A DNA stretch of 64,000 nucleotides from Trichoderma breve. Taxonomy: Eukaryota > Ascomycota > Sordariomycetes > Hypocreales > Hypocreaceae. Positions 1-12,900 of this stretch are shown here, piece after piece. The position numbers and the translations under genes were made by a program. Where the stretch lies: the NCBI RefSeq assembly GCF_028502605.1, contig NC_079237.1, forward strand, positions 2,914,001 through 2,978,000. The letters run 5' to 3'. The stretch's first letter is position 1, and each line of letters opens with the position of its first letter. Under the pieces are notes generated by a model. The model had not been told where the DNA came from. It did not search any database and was given only the letters and a program-made list of their open reading frames with translations.

Positions 1-23
1 TTGACTCGACAAACATCACATAC

Positions 24-413
24 ATTGACGGCGATAATGTATGCCATTGTCGCAAATGTCGTCAACCCAGCGCGAATCTCCCTGAAAAAGCTTGTCCCTT
101 CAATTACATCAGGCTATCAACGAAGTCAGTTTCCTCATATAACTCTCATAGCCTACCAAGTCCCCCCTCTCTCCTCTGTTCTGAAAAAAAAAAGACGCTG
201 GATCGAACTTACATGTCCCGAACCAGCAAGATGAAACAACCGTCCGAGGAGACCGGTGCTCAGCCAATTGTCCATAAGATCGGCAAAGTCTCGAAATCCG
301 CAGAACCTGGATCGACCAACCACTGGAGGTGAAGGAAGCCTAGGAGTGAAGATTCCTGGGTCGGCTGCTTCAGATTCTTGGCCCTCTTTGGGCTGGACGG
401 TGGGAGAATCCAT
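24..413 (-). CDS. AzgA-like purine permease, 5' part (runs off left edge)
   Basis: Partial gene, join(413..157, 90..24) on the minus strand, about 108 codons. AzgA/NCS2-type permeases are plasma-membrane proton symporters for adenine, guanine and hypoxanthine. The N-terminal cytosolic tail (start codon at 413, with residues MDSPTVQPKEG) leads to LGRLFHLAGSGH. After a 66-bp intron (91-156) comes CFFREIRAGLTTFATMAYII, which matches the family signature around the first membrane helix (GT-x-x-x-EI-x-AGLTTF-x-TMAYII). A further donor (GTATGT) follows at position 23, so the remaining helices lie outside the window. Reading phase is continuous across the joined segments. Positions 174-212 inside exon 1 look like a very short intron (see findings), so about 13 residues may be spliced out. 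Start choice: the next in-frame upstream ATG would add a less plausible hydrophobic leader. Confidence 0.75.
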
Positions 414-3059
414 GAGACCGTGTAGTGTAAACAGAGGAAACTGTAACTGTCTTGAAGGAGACGAGTTTCGCCAGAAGAAAAGTACGAATATAGGAGTCAA
501 AAGTGATATGTAGGTATGGAGAAGACTGTTTCAATTGCAAGCAACGATAACGGAGGAGAGGAGGATTGGTTCTTGTAGGGATCTGAATGGAAGAGAGTGG
601 GTAAACAGACGCCGGCGATGGGATTTGCCAAGGCCTAGAATTCATTAATCTTGAGAAAAAAGAATATTTAAGGACCGATCACCCCTCTCTCAAGTGAGCT
701 TGAAGTGAGAACCAACCGTACAGCCCGTCTGATGTGGTTGATAATACGGCAGCTGGTTGGCGGCTGGCAGCGTATCGACATTGAGTCCGAAATTATGGTG
801 GCCTGGCTTATGAAAACAATGCAAGCTGATAAGCCCAAACCAGCTGTACATGGGCTCAGACGAACCAACACTTAATTTCCAGCACTTCCGTACGGGCCAT
901 CCGCATCTCATGTTACCACAAGAACCTTTCATTAGCGTTTCAAGTCCGCCTATCCGCTCCGTAGTTGTACGATATGGAGAGGAACCTAAAGTCGAGAAGC
1001 AATGCCTTGCCGTTGCATATCATCTCCTTTCCCGTCGTACAAATATCATCTTGCTGCTTGATACCGGCCGACCCGTGCTGTTATGTGGCCTTCTCTCGTC
1101 TTTGGTTGCACTCGTAGCCACAGGTTCCAATGAGAGACATAGACAACCATGGCATGCTGGGGATGGCGAGGGTGTGCCGGCTCGGCATCTTGCGCTTTGG
1201 CCAATCCATGTCTGATCTGGCAAGTAGCCGAGAGCACCGGCCGTCGTACGAGAGATGTCTGTGCTGATATGGGAATCGTTAAACCTCGTTACACAGTGGA
1301 TGATAGCGCGTGTTCGTACTCGCACAGATCATGGAGGTGGATCAAAGAGATGAAGCAGACGAGAGAGACCAAGCGTCAAAATTGTCACCTGCAAGTCAAA
1401 GGTTAGAAGTATCAAGGTGAGGGCTGAAGATTGACCATACCCAAGGTCGATTCATACCTGCGACAAGTTTGGATGATCTGAGCATGGGCTTAGCCCAGAG
1501 TGATATACACACGATTGGTACAACAAGGAGGAAGGATTCTTCACCAGCTGACTCGACGGTTGACTCAGATTGCAAAGGAGCGAGTGAAACAAGTGCTGTC
1601 GGTAGCTGCTGCCGATGTCTCACCGTTCTTTCAGTGGCAAGTATGGAAACAATGGTAAACTGGATGCGCCGGTAGACGTTGGAATGCGCACGTGGACGTT
1701 GGAATGCGCCGGTGGTCATTGGACATCGATTGCTGGACAGAAGCACCATGGCTGGCTGATCCTCTTATATGGCGGAGTGGCCGAGCTTCAAATACCTAAT
1801 ATAAGGTGATGATTGCACAATGAGTATCGAGAGGCAGCTAGTGACTATGGCACTGCTCTAGGCGACTGAGGCCAAAGTACACGCGCTCCGAGCCAAAGGC
1901 AGAAACGCAACATGACGCCCAACTTATTCGTATTTCTCAACTTGGTGAGACAACCAGGACATCGATTTGAAGAGCTTCAAAAGGGCCGTAATGGGTAAGA
2001 AACATTTCACGCAAACAAATGAGCAAGGCATAATGTCCAGCAAACGAAACCTCGTCTTCCAATCTCGTGATGGGTCGGATCCTGTTGTAGCGTCGCCGTA
2101 GGAGAGTCACACGAAGCGAAGGATCCTCAATACTGACATCCAAGCACATGGCTAGCAGAAAGTGGTATCGACTGCGGCCCCCTTGTTGGCGAATGAGGTC
2201 GTGAGGTCGTGAGATGGTTCCAAGTTGATGCTCTCCAGTTGAACAATTCCACACCGTTGAAGAGGCATCGTGACTGTTGCGCCCGCAACTCGCTGCTCAG
2301 CAAACATATACAGCCGGCCTGCTAGCCTCCCCCAACCTCGACGCCACGACACGGGAACTTGCATTGCTGTGTTCACAGTCCCTGCAGCTGGCCTTGCTCT
2401 CACTCGAGGGCGTCCAGATTGCGGCTGCGAGGCTACGAGGCCACTGAGCACATCTGCTGGCCTGGGTTCTGGTGCTTCTAGCTTCTTTGTCCTAGGTTTG
2501 TTTGCTTTGTCCCTCCATACTGCCATCAGCGTCCCCTCGGCGATTTGGCATTCGGCCGATGATCAGCTATAACTTGATTATTGGTTCTTTTTTTGCTGAG
2601 TCCTTTGTGCTCTCTCGCTTGCTTCGGCTTCTGATCTGATTCATAGCGTGGAGATTGTAGTGTCGGATGGCGACTGAATCTGCCATAGCCGCTTACTTTA
2701 TCTTCTGCTTCATTACCCTTCGCAACTCAAAACCCAAAGTGTTCCAAGCCAATACCACACCCATTTCCCATACCCAGTCATCTTTTAGCTTCTGTATAGC
2801 CATCAATCAGTGTCATTCAAGGGACGTGACTTGGCAAGTCAGGCAAGCAGCGTCTTCCATGATCCCCCTTGGGGCTCGTTTGCTGCTGTGACACCAAGAC
2901 TTATTGGTTACGTTACTGCCGCTGCACCAGATCAGGCTGCTTCATCAGCCCATTTGGGCGGAACTCTCACGAGATAGGTTTGCTGCTTGAACGACAGCGA
3001 ATAAACTCTCTTCTCCTCTGCTTCTCTTCCCTCTTTTGATTGCGAGGGGCACCGCTGCC
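414..3059. other. Divergent intergenic region, no supported gene
   Basis: About 2.6 kb between the divergently transcribed permease (minus) and methyltransferase-like gene (plus), so it should hold both promoters. Only short open frames without family resemblance are present. A 20-bp unit containing GACGTTGGAATGCGC is repeated in tandem at 1675 and 1695. Pyrimidine-rich stretches just upstream of the permease start (about 420-640) fit a fungal transcription leader. Confidence 0.6.
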
Positions 3060-5248
3060 ATGTGGGATGTCATCTGGACAGACCCTGATATAAAACTGGT
3101 GGGAGAGCACAGAGCACGAAAAGAGAAAAAGGAAGCCCACCAGAAGGAAGTCAAGAGTCAGCCGAGACGGCGTTCGGCATCCACAGCCAGCTCACGCTGG
3201 TCAACTGACTCTCCGTTTGCAATCTTCCGTAGCAGAGGCGCAAAGAAGGCAAACACATCGTCGTCCAATGCGCAGATGGCGTCGTCTACGTCTTCAGGAG
3301 TCGAATCTCCCATCATTGCGTCTCCCAATCGGTCGCCCATATCAAACATGTTTGATCAGGGGAGCCGCCGAAGTTCCGGTCGTATATCTACCAGGTTCTT
3401 GGAACGGCTCAATGGCATCGACAGCCCTTTGAACACTAGCCCCTTGTTTTCCGCGAGATCTATCGATGACGGGGGAAAGCTACCGCTGCATCTTGCAACT
3501 GAGGGTGAGTTGGAATGTGTCAAATCGTGTGTAGTTCATAGTTGACATCTCACCTCCAACGCAGATTCCCTCTTCTCACCCCTGACGATCGAACATATAT
3601 CAATTGGTGGCTCGGCATCTGATGACTTGACAGCGTCGGAAAAGATGAAATCTTTGATGCAGATATTTGGGCAAAGTCCAAAAATGACAGAGACAGCTGA
3701 CGACGGCTCTTTCCTGCCCAAAAAAGCTCCAGTCGCTCCTGACACTTCTGCCGATAGGCCATTGACACCGCTTTTGGCCTCTGAGAAACAGAAACAGTCA
3801 GTAGCACTTTTTTTCTTGTCCAACTCCGCGTATTTCACCTCATCTGCAGACGCATCAATAAACATCTTTTCTTGAAACTGATACATATCTTCAAGGAGTT
3901 TATCACTTTCATCATCGCCAACAGCCAGGCCAACACCTCGATCTCCAGCTATTCCCATCCCGCTTGTCAACTCCCTTCTCCGTCCGGCGGATTCCAGCGT
4001 CGAAATGCCCATCACGCCTAATAATCCCGAAGCATGGACACTCGTTGAGGGCTGGGAACGACCTACTCCTAAGCCGAGTGACGCGTCCAGCCCATGCCCT
4101 CTTCTGCGGGAATCACCCGATTCCACCGTCGACGAGATTGACTACAGCCGGCTGCCCCAAAATGGCGTTGGTATGAACAAGAGCTTCCGCTGGCTCCGCT
4201 TGGCTGTCGTCGAAATGGCAAACACCAGCGTGCCGGATATTCTATCTCGACTGCAGTCATTTTGGAAGGGTGTTGCAAAGAAAGATGTCTCCTTTCTCTT
4301 GACCAATAGTCCTGAGGTTGAGGAACAGCGAAGGTGGATGCTCTCGACCATGATCCATATGGATCAAGTTCCAGCGATTAATGGACCGTTGCAACCACGC
4401 CAAGAGACTCCCTTGACGGCTCGCATGATATTGTCCATCTACGATTCAGCAGGTAATTGCGTCTTCACCCCTAGTTGAATGCCAAGTTGCTAATGATGGG
4501 CTGTATTGTCGTAGCCACTGTCGCCTACCTCGCCGCGTTAGAACACCAGAAGCAGATATATCACGTCTCGCAGCTCTCCATACCGAAGAGGGAGTTGTTC
4601 GCAAATGTTCATGTGATATCCGTTTCCCAAGTCTCACCTACAGATTTTCCAGTAGCACCCCGCGTTTATGAATCAGTTCACTCTCTGACGTTGCCGTCTC
4701 TGTGTCCCTCAGCCAGTTTGCCAGGGATACTCAATAATGTCTACAAATGTCTTAAGAAGAAAGGCTTCCTTCGACTGGTGCTTATCGATCCGCTTCCCCG
4801 TGCGGGGACTATGGGTAGGAAGTTGAAGACGTGGATAGAAGAGCATCTTCTTCGAAACCTAGCAAAACAAGCCAAGTGTATGAGTCCCAGTACAACTTTC
4901 CCTCCCCTGCTGGCGGAGGCTGGTCTTCGCGGAGATGGAAGCACTCTCACGACAACAAAGTTTTATGCCGTCCCCAGCAGTGCAACGGACACAGATCCGG
5001 ATATGATGAAGGATGTGATGCAAGCAGAGAACGAAGCAAAGGCCCAGGTTAGAAGTCTGGTTGGACGCATGCTATGGATCGAAGCATGGGGTTCACATGT
5101 CACTGCTTCTAAATGGTGGTGGGATGACCCTGCATGCGTCGCCGAGTGCCTCGAATTGGGCACTTTTTGGGAATATCACACCGTCAAAGGAGTCAAGGAG
5201 GACTATAAAGTCAAGACAGTGCAAAAGTCCACCGGCATCGGCGAGTAG
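3060..5248 (+). CDS. Methyltransferase-like protein, four exons
   Basis: Model join(3060..3504, 3565..3796, 3929..4452, 4515..5248), 644 aa. The start is the ATG giving MWDVIWTDPD, preferred over an in-frame ATG 24 bases upstream because the MWD..WTDP opening is typical of this fungal family. Residues 1-220 are basic, serine-rich and probably disordered. The C-terminal half has a degenerate Rossmann-like methyltransferase fold: ILSIYDSA, then VYKCLKKKGFLRLVLIDPLP (a beta-strand and motif-III-like segment), and LLAEAGL. A conserved tryptophan-rich tail, WWWDDPACVAEC, follows. No clear glycine-rich SAM motif is visible, so catalysis is uncertain. The second intron (132 bp, donor GTCAGT) is inferred from reading phase and is the weakest junction. 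The other introns are 60 and 62 bp with standard signals. The substrate cannot be named. Confidence 0.72.
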
Positions 5249-8200
5249 CTCAAGATGTTGGTCTCCTTCAAGACCAAGATGCTCCTTTGCCTCTTTGGGG
5301 AAATGCCTGACTAGCTCGGTGAAGATGGTGTTGACATGATTCGGGTTGCGTTACTTTGGCACGGAACCTCCCCGGTGTCCCCTGATGTCTCACTTTGTTT
5401 GATTTTTCTCTTCTTCTCTCTCTTACCCTCCTTCTCACGTTTGGCAGTTGTGGCGCTGAGCTAGTTCTCTATATACAAGGGAGGGCGGTGTTGTTTCTGA
5501 TGGAGGCGTTTCTGCGGCCGGGAATATTACGAATTCACCGGGGGTCAAGTAGGGTAGTCTCGGACTTATCGAATGGAAGGCTCAGTTCTGACATGTGTTG
5601 TGCAGGATGCCTTGTGAGATTGGTAACGGACATGCTCGGTGCAATTGCCACCGGCATTACTCCGTACTCCGTACTGCAACGTGTTTGGTAGCATCGCATG
5701 ACGATCCAGGGTTACATGTGGAGAAGCGGAAGAAAGAAGAAGGCTCGTGCGGTGCTGGCGATCAGCTGGCGATGCTGCGAAATTCAAGGTCGAGAGAAGT
5801 GCTGAGCAGGGGGGCTGGAGGGTTGGAGTCGCAGCAGGAAGAAAACTTGGATCTGATGCGACGTCAACAAGGGGGCGAACTGGGTCGCCGTATGAACTTT
5901 GTTACAAGCATCAATCAGGCAGCGCAGCAAATGGAACACTTTAGTCTTTCAACGACATTCACATCACCAACGCCCCGGAGAAGAGCAGCACCGCTTGGGT
6001 TGCGTTGCGTTATGCAGCCACGAGGATTTAACCTCCCTCTTTAAGCTGCGAACGGAATCCTGCTGCAACGCAGTCATGCAAGGGGCCACACACGAGTTGT
6101 TGTTGGCTGATGGATTTTCTTTTTCGTTTTTCTTCTTCTTGCTGTTTAGTCTTAGCGCCAGTTAGAGACATGTGCTTTCATTTCTCCTCGGAGAATAAAG
6201 CCGCAAAAGCAAAGAGAAACAGCAATTGTCATCATCACTCATCTTCATCCCACACCGTTAGCCCCAACGCCGGCGACCGTTGAACCCGCGCGTTTCCGGC
6301 CCTGGAAGCAAGCAAGCAAGGATGAGGGAAGAATATCCTTTCTCGTCCCATCTTTTTTTTCTTTTCTTTCCATTTGTGCCTAAATTGTCAACGCCATTGT
6401 TTCGTCTTGCTCGTAAGCTATGCCGCTTTCGAGGCGCTGGCCCGTTTTGTGTTTCCTCTGGGGCTTGTCCTGGTTCGGGGGTCTGCCGCTGCGCCGATTG
6501 AACGTGTGAGGGCTTCTCCGTTTTCCCGTGTCTTTTTTACTATGTTGTTGGACGTACGGAGGAGCCAAGAAGGTGGTACTGCTTACCCAATGGATGGAGT
6601 CGAATCCAAAACGGCGACTTTTCACCCAACACCAGGTTGTATGTGATTCCTGCGTCCTCCCGTATTTGGAGAGGCAGTGTTGGCAGACCCTTGAGAGAGA
6701 CGCTGCGAGAATATCCCAAAAGATAACGGCGACCGACAGGATGCAAAATAGGGGAACAACAACATAACGGACACTACTAGTTGTATCCGTAGCTTGTGTC
6801 CGGATAGGCACACGGGAATGACGAGCTCTAATCTAAGCAGCCAGACAAAATAAAAAATGGAAGAGAGAAAAGATAGGATAAACCGGCCGAAAGGCGCTAT
6901 CAAAAAAAAGCTGTCAGCACCAAAAAAAACATCCATCCCCCGTCTGGACGGACACCTCAGCCCTATATCGAATAAAGAAGAAACGAACGGGCTTGGTTAG
7001 CTCACTCTCACCGCGTCCAGGGGGCCACTCACTGCTTACATCTGTATGCTCTCCCAGGGAACAGTATGACTACATGTATGAGTAGATAGATAGGCCTACT
7101 CTTTTCCCAGCTGAGTCAAGTAAGCCCGCATTCTCACGCTCTGATGCCTTCTTCTTTTGGTGATGAGTTCATGCTTTTTTTTTTCTTTCTTTGGTGACTG
7201 ACGTTGGACACGGGAAACGGCGGTGCTCCAGTATGCAGGGGCACACCCACAAAGAAAAAAACGGCAAGAAAAATAGCCTCAAATACGGAACTAATTTGCC
7301 CTCAATGTTTATTTTTACCTTTTTCTCTTAATTCATCTTCTTGTGGCTTTCCATCCGTTACGTGTGCGCCCCATCCTGCGCCTCCCGTCTTCCCCGTCTT
7401 TCCCGTCTCTCCCGGCCACCAAAAAAAAAGGGTCGCCAATCCTATCCCAGTGTATTAAACCGAACATCCGGAACTTTCATTCGTTGGGAGAAAAACAGGG
7501 TCAATCTACAGGAGAATGACTCTCGCCTGGTTCAATAGGTCAGACCAAACCTTGCCTTGCTAGCTAAAAGTCTTCAGTGTGATTGTGATCACAAAGTGCA
7601 TTATCGAACTGGGGAGGATTCTGAAAGGATCTCGCAAGGGTTTATACCTTGCCCCTCACTCAAGTATTCCTTGTTGTGGTGCGGAGATTGTTAGGCCCTG
7701 GTTCCTGAAAATGTTACCCCGAACTGCCACGCGGTTTTTTGGTTCGCACCCTTGGAGGCCCTTTTTACGAGCCCCCCTCTTCCCCGAATCACTACCCCTG
7801 GGAAAGAAATCAAGTCTCTCCATGGATCTAGATTGCAAAAAGGCCAAGACAGGACCTCACCGAGAGACGCTAATTACTCTGTATAATCGTGGTGCGAAAG
7901 GCGCTTCGTAGGTCCTGTACAGTAAGTGCTCGTACGTATGAGAGGCTTCACCAAAAGACGGCCAAGCAAATAGTCTGCTGTAAAGACGTTTAGCTCTGCC
8001 AGCTACCACTAATACATATCAAAACATGGCTCTTGGGATACAATGACTGGGATGCACAAGCCCTGGACGACATAATCACTGTAAAACGAGAAGGGAAAAC
8101 AAGGCAGAGGTGCATGTAGCGCAGTTCAGCGTCAATAGTGTTTTGATAGTCATAGTAAAGTCCTGGGTATCTTCCTGCCCTCTTTTTTTCCCAAGCGGCG

Positions 8201-8423
8201 AGAGGCGCCGCCGTCCCTGAATACCCCCAGAACTCATCATCCTTTGCCGTCATAAGCGTTCAGACAAAAAAAAAAAAAAAAATACCAAGAGGAAAGAAAA
8301 ATGAAAAGATGAAAAGATGCATCGTTGAAAGAAGTGAAGAACAAAAGTCAACCAGAGCAGCACGCTCGCTGGACGATTAAATATTATACTCGAGTAGTAG
8401 CAACACATCTCTCCATACCGTCA
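5249..8423. other. Convergent intergenic region, no supported gene
   Basis: About 3.2 kb between the 3' ends of the methyltransferase-like gene and the GPCR gene. It has pyrimidine runs and homopolymers (for example a run of A at about 8264-8281, expected as a U tract in the GPCR transcript's trailer) and two overlapping TACTCCGTA words at 5658-5673. Open frames here are short, lie in low-complexity sequence and resemble no family I recognise. Confidence 0.6.
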
Positions 8424-9906
8424 TCAAGTGCTTGATCGTCCATAAGTTGAGTGGTTGTCTGCCGACGCATCTGCTGAATGAGTTCGTGTATTGGCCAGCT
8501 CCGTCATACTCTCCGAGTCGAGTCCCTTTGACCGGTTTCCTGGCCTAAACTGGCTGATGCGCCGACTGTGCCGGCTATTCTCGTCGGTTGCGCCAATTCC
8601 TCCAACTAGCTCCATCACCTCTGGCCGTTTGCCCGTTCGAATGTCCTCCCAGAAGCTCTTGCATGCGCCCCACGATGTAACGGCGTAGATGAGGGCGTTC
8701 CAGAATCCCTGAAGCGGCAGCACAAATGCACTCATAATCTCAAGTGGTGCGTTGATTTCCTGGCTCTTGACAACGGAGTAGACTCGGTTGGCACTCGACG
8801 GGATCCATGTAACAAGAAGTGCCGTAAAGAATAGAAGGGAACACTTGGCGTAAGCCCATGCTGCGTTGTTGATTTCGTAGTTTCGTCGTCGAGCCGTCGG
8901 CGGTCGTGTTGATCTTCCCAGTCTCGACTTCTTCGTAGTCTCCGTGTTGGCAGGCTTAACAGGTTCAATCTTGTCGTCCACGGGAGCCTGGGCAGCTGAG
9001 ATATGCACCGAGTAGTTGGGGTTCTGCCCTTCTGGATCTGTAATAGATGGGTGGCGGCCAGGAGAGGGATGAGTGCGGAAAGCTCCAGGGTCTGCCACGG
9101 CTTCCGAAGTAGTGACCGTCACTTCAGTTGTCCTGAGGGTAGTGATGACGTCCACGGATGATAGGCCTTCGGATGAGTGGAAGTCATTGAGCTGCTTGTG
9201 CTTCTCATAGATTGTTCGTCCTGCGCGGATGTAGATGAAAAAGGTGGCAAAGATGACGACCCTAAACTTGTGTCAATAAAACTAACCCCCCTCCCGTCTT
9301 CAAAAGTCCTAAGTCAACTCACCAGACAGGGCCATAAAACGTTGCAATACGGAAAATATCCCACTCGGTGGTGATCCAGCACCACAAGGTGGCATTGCCA
9401 TATGCGCGGTAGCCATCCTTGTTCTTGAGGAAGATGTATACAAAAGCAGGAATAAAGGGAATGCCGTAGCAGCATAATAGATAGGGTATCTCCATTCGTC
9501 GTAGCTTTCTAGCGTCGTATTTGTGATAAAAAGTAAGATAGACATTAAACGCCATGGCCAGTGTCCAGAATGCATCAGCAGGCATAAACCTAAAAAAAAT
9601 TCGTCAGCGGCGTGGTGGCACAAAGGTCAGATGCGAAGACGCATACATCTGAATCAGGAACCCTTGCAATTGGCAACCGGGAGAGCCCGGTGAACTGAGA
9701 TAACTTCGAGACATGAGTGTGCCTACGTTGGTCATCATGTTACCAAACGAGGCGTAAAACACAAGTCTGTTGATGGGCTTGTGGAACGAGCTTGAAAAGC
9801 AGAATGTGACAATGATGAAAACACATCCTAACAGAGAAATCACTGAACACGCTCGTTCTATGTCGCTGATAATGTTCAGCTGCTTCTGGGAAAGACCGTC
9901 AGACAT
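8424..9906 (-). CDS. cAMP-receptor-like G protein-coupled receptor
   Basis: Model join(9906..9647, 9589..9323, 9261..8424) on the minus strand, 454 aa, introns of 57 and 61 bp with GTATGC and GTGAGT donors. It is a seven-helix plasma-membrane receptor of the fungal cAR-like class (Neurospora GPR-1/2/3 and Trichoderma Gpr1 relatives), which signals through heterotrimeric G proteins; the ligand in fungi is unknown. Approximate helices are residues 22-42, 50-72, 85-110, 122-145, 168-195, 300-325 and 335-360. Class hallmarks are HKPINRLVFYASFGNMMTNV in helix 2, the CQLQGFLIQMF start of helix 3, and WIPSSANR in helix 6. A third cytoplasmic loop of about 100 residues, rich in Thr, Pro and Arg, separates helices 5 and 6. 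The roughly 95-residue tail is Ser/Arg-rich and could be phosphorylated. The start at 9906 gives MSDGLSQKQLNIIS. Confidence 0.9.
9262..9322 (-). other. GPCR intron 2
   Basis: A 61-bp intron with donor GTGAGT (minus strand at 9322) and acceptor TTTAG. It splits a Trp codon after GPV and joins helix 5 in frame (TG|G, then VVIFATFF). Confidence 0.85.
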
Positions 9907-12900
9907 GTTGGGCAATCGACAACATCCAGTAATCAAGTGTCGAAAAAAGAAAGAGAGGCGATTAGCGGGCTGTCGTGAGCCTCAAGTTGTTTTGTAAGAC
10001 GTGCCGGCAGCTCCGGTCCTCGCCGTCGAAGTAAGAGTCTGTTGATTCCCAGTTGGAGAATTTGACCGTCCTTGTGAGATTTCTCCAGAAGGGGAAACCT
10101 GGTATTATATGCGCAGTAATGAGGGAGGAGTGAATCAGGGATTGCGCTGATAGTGCGTATACGTCCAACAGCAGATGGCAGGGGGTCGACAAAGAGGGTG
10201 CGTGAGTCCAGCAGCACTACCGGTACTGCCAAACATGAAATTTGCAAATCATAGCACGGAAGGGTAGAAGAGGATAGATAAACATGAATATGGAGAACGT
10301 GGGAGTGCGCTCCCGTACTAATACTACATATGGGCTAACCCTCTGAATCCAGTATCTGATCGACGCAGACTCAGTAGTTCGCCTCAAGGCCCACGGACCA
10401 GGTGCCGGCGCCAGAAGCACGGGCGAGACTCAACGATGCTTTGGAAGCAGAGTGGACAAACGGTCAGTGGTGGCGCCTGCGTCTCAGAATGCCTGCCGCT
10501 GGGTGGATGAATGTCAGAAGTCGTTAGGGCGTCAAGTATAACGGGGTAAAATCCAAGCGGCAGTCTCTTATTGCGGTAGTAATACGAAGTAACGGCCAAG
10601 GCGAACCTGCTTTGAGCGGCCCATGGTGAGAAGGCTAACGACATCGTGGCTAGACTAGGAGCAGGGGAGGCCGAGACGATGGAACCGAATCAACAACAGT
10701 TGTATGGGGAATATCATTGAGAGGTCGGAGATTGAGTCCAGTATCATGCATAGTGTGAGTGGATTGGGGCGGCGGACGTAGGTGGAGATGCGATATGTAT
10801 CCATGCCGAAGCGAGGTACAAGGCTATTGACTGGATCAACAGCTAGGCAAGGTAGTACTCAATTAGCCCGTTGAGCCGTGCTCGCTGGTCGGCGAGCTTG
10901 CGAAATATACGTACAAACGCGGCAAAGTGGTTGGCCTGGACTGACATGGAACATTACTAGATAGTCGTTTGTGTACGCATGAGCATCAAGAAAACGCCTC
11001 CAAGCAGCTGTCAGGGGCAGACAGCTCTTGGCATTAAAGAAAAAAACGGTGGTGTCCCCACACTGGGGGTGCTCTCATGTGCCCGCCATCTGGGGAATTG
11101 TAGAATCAGATGTCGAGGGCAACGTCGTTGAAGTCCTCATGCATATAAGAAGAATTGCTATAGCAATCCATACAGAACAAGCCGGCGGGTGTCCCGGCTT
11201 CGAGGGTATTCGTTTGATATGTTTTTGTCGAAACAACAAGCTGGCCTAACTGGCTGGCAAGCAATGGGTATTTCGTTTGAGCGGCTGCGTACGGAGCGTT
11301 ACGCTGTAGTAAATAGACCGGCTTGGCGGAGGTGCCTCCGGGAAGTCCCCCATATTATCCTCATTGGCCCGGGGCTAGGGCTAGCGCGAGCGAAGGAGTC
11401 ATGAACCCTGAAACCTGGAAGAAAAACATGAAGCCTCTGGACAAGCATCTAGTCGTCGACTCCACAGACCCAATGTAGTTTCGCGTAGGGCTACATGGTT
11501 GTTGCCTAATTGTCGAGGATATCGCATATTGACGATATTAGATATCCCCCTTTGGTGTCTGATCTGCAAAGCATGACCGAGCCTAGACGAGGAAGATTTG
11601 CTGGAATATTGCTCTGAGACACGGCCGTTAGGTTCCAGGCTAAAGCCGACAAATCGACAAATCATGGAGCTGTATGTACTTGTACCCAAGTAACATTAGA
11701 AAGAGATCGGGTCATCTTATGAGGTCAACTGATATATCGACATGGGGATCCGCGATACCAAGGCGCGGGGTATGGCGTGGCCAAGAATACGGAGCATTGG
11801 CATCATCTTCAGGCACTCGACCTGATCGAATCTTGCCAAGCGAGCCATATTGGTTCTAGAAGATCAACAGTGGCGACTTTGAGGATGGAAACCGTTTGCT
11901 TGGGATTCTTGAGAATTGATAGCGGGCCTGTGCCTGCAGACGATTAATCTCCTGTGCGGTCAAGCAAGACCCTGCCCCTCGCCGAGTATACGTTGCATCG
12001 GCGTGCTTGCTTTGTGCAGTATGTCAGTGGTGCTAACCCCAGATCCGTTTGATTGGAAAGCAAGATTTGCCCGCTTTCTCATCTTCTCCTTTTTTTGGTC
12101 CTATTTTCTTCATCATTGTAAGACATCTGTGTGGTTGGGTTCCCACGGTGAGCGCAGCCAACAGCCCGCAGCGGGTCATCCAGCGTATTCAGCCTAAGAA
12201 ACCGAAAACTCCGTTGACATCTCCCGGCGGGAGAGCTAGAGCTGTCACTCACCATGACTAGCGGGATGGAAATTGCATGTCTTATTAGTTGGTTGAAAAG
12301 AAGCAAAGGGTCTGGTGTCGATGATTCTGTTGGTTCAAATGTTTAATGATTCTCAGCTCCCGCATTCATCTGGCTAGAGAATGGAGAATGGAGAATCTCG
12401 ATTTCCGCAAAAGATGAGCGATTGATGGCTTGATACGCGACCGTTTGTTCCTGCAGCACATCTCTCGGACCGCCTAGTCCCGTGCCTTCCTCAACTCTGC
12501 CGCCATACAGTAGCACATGGAATGACCGCTGCTAGCCTTAGCCCGGCTCTGTTTGTACCTGTAGTACCTCTATAACACCGCCTATCTACAGTACATCTTC
12601 TCCTTAACTCTAGCACCTACTAGGTCAGGTACCTTGGTAGTGCGAAGGATCAATCACGACAAACTCGCCTCTCTACCTTGTGTCTGATAATGCAGACGGC
12701 ACAAGGAACTGCTGGCCACTAACTCGTCCCCTGTACCAGGACGTCATTGCATCCATGCTGCCACGCCGCCATTGCAATTCCATCCGCTCCAGTCCAACTT
12801 CATCCGGTCAAGCCAGTGGCGGACAGAGATAATCAATACCGCAACGGCCATCGACTAATTGCCGACGATCCAAATTCTCCAAGCGTCAGCAAGTCGGCTC

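Noticed and set aside
195..265. GTTCGATCC B-box-like word followed by a T run on the minus strand
   Set aside because: No pairing acceptor stem, and the stretch lies in a coding exon of the AzgA-like gene.
1771..1785. GGCGGAGTGGCCGAG, resembling the start of a tRNA-Ser/Leu with its A box
   Set aside because: No D-loop GG, anticodon arm, T arm or matching acceptor strand follows.
3536..4126. Long antisense open frame of 196 codons
   Set aside because: It lies entirely opposite exons and an intron of the methyltransferase-like gene and has no family resemblance.
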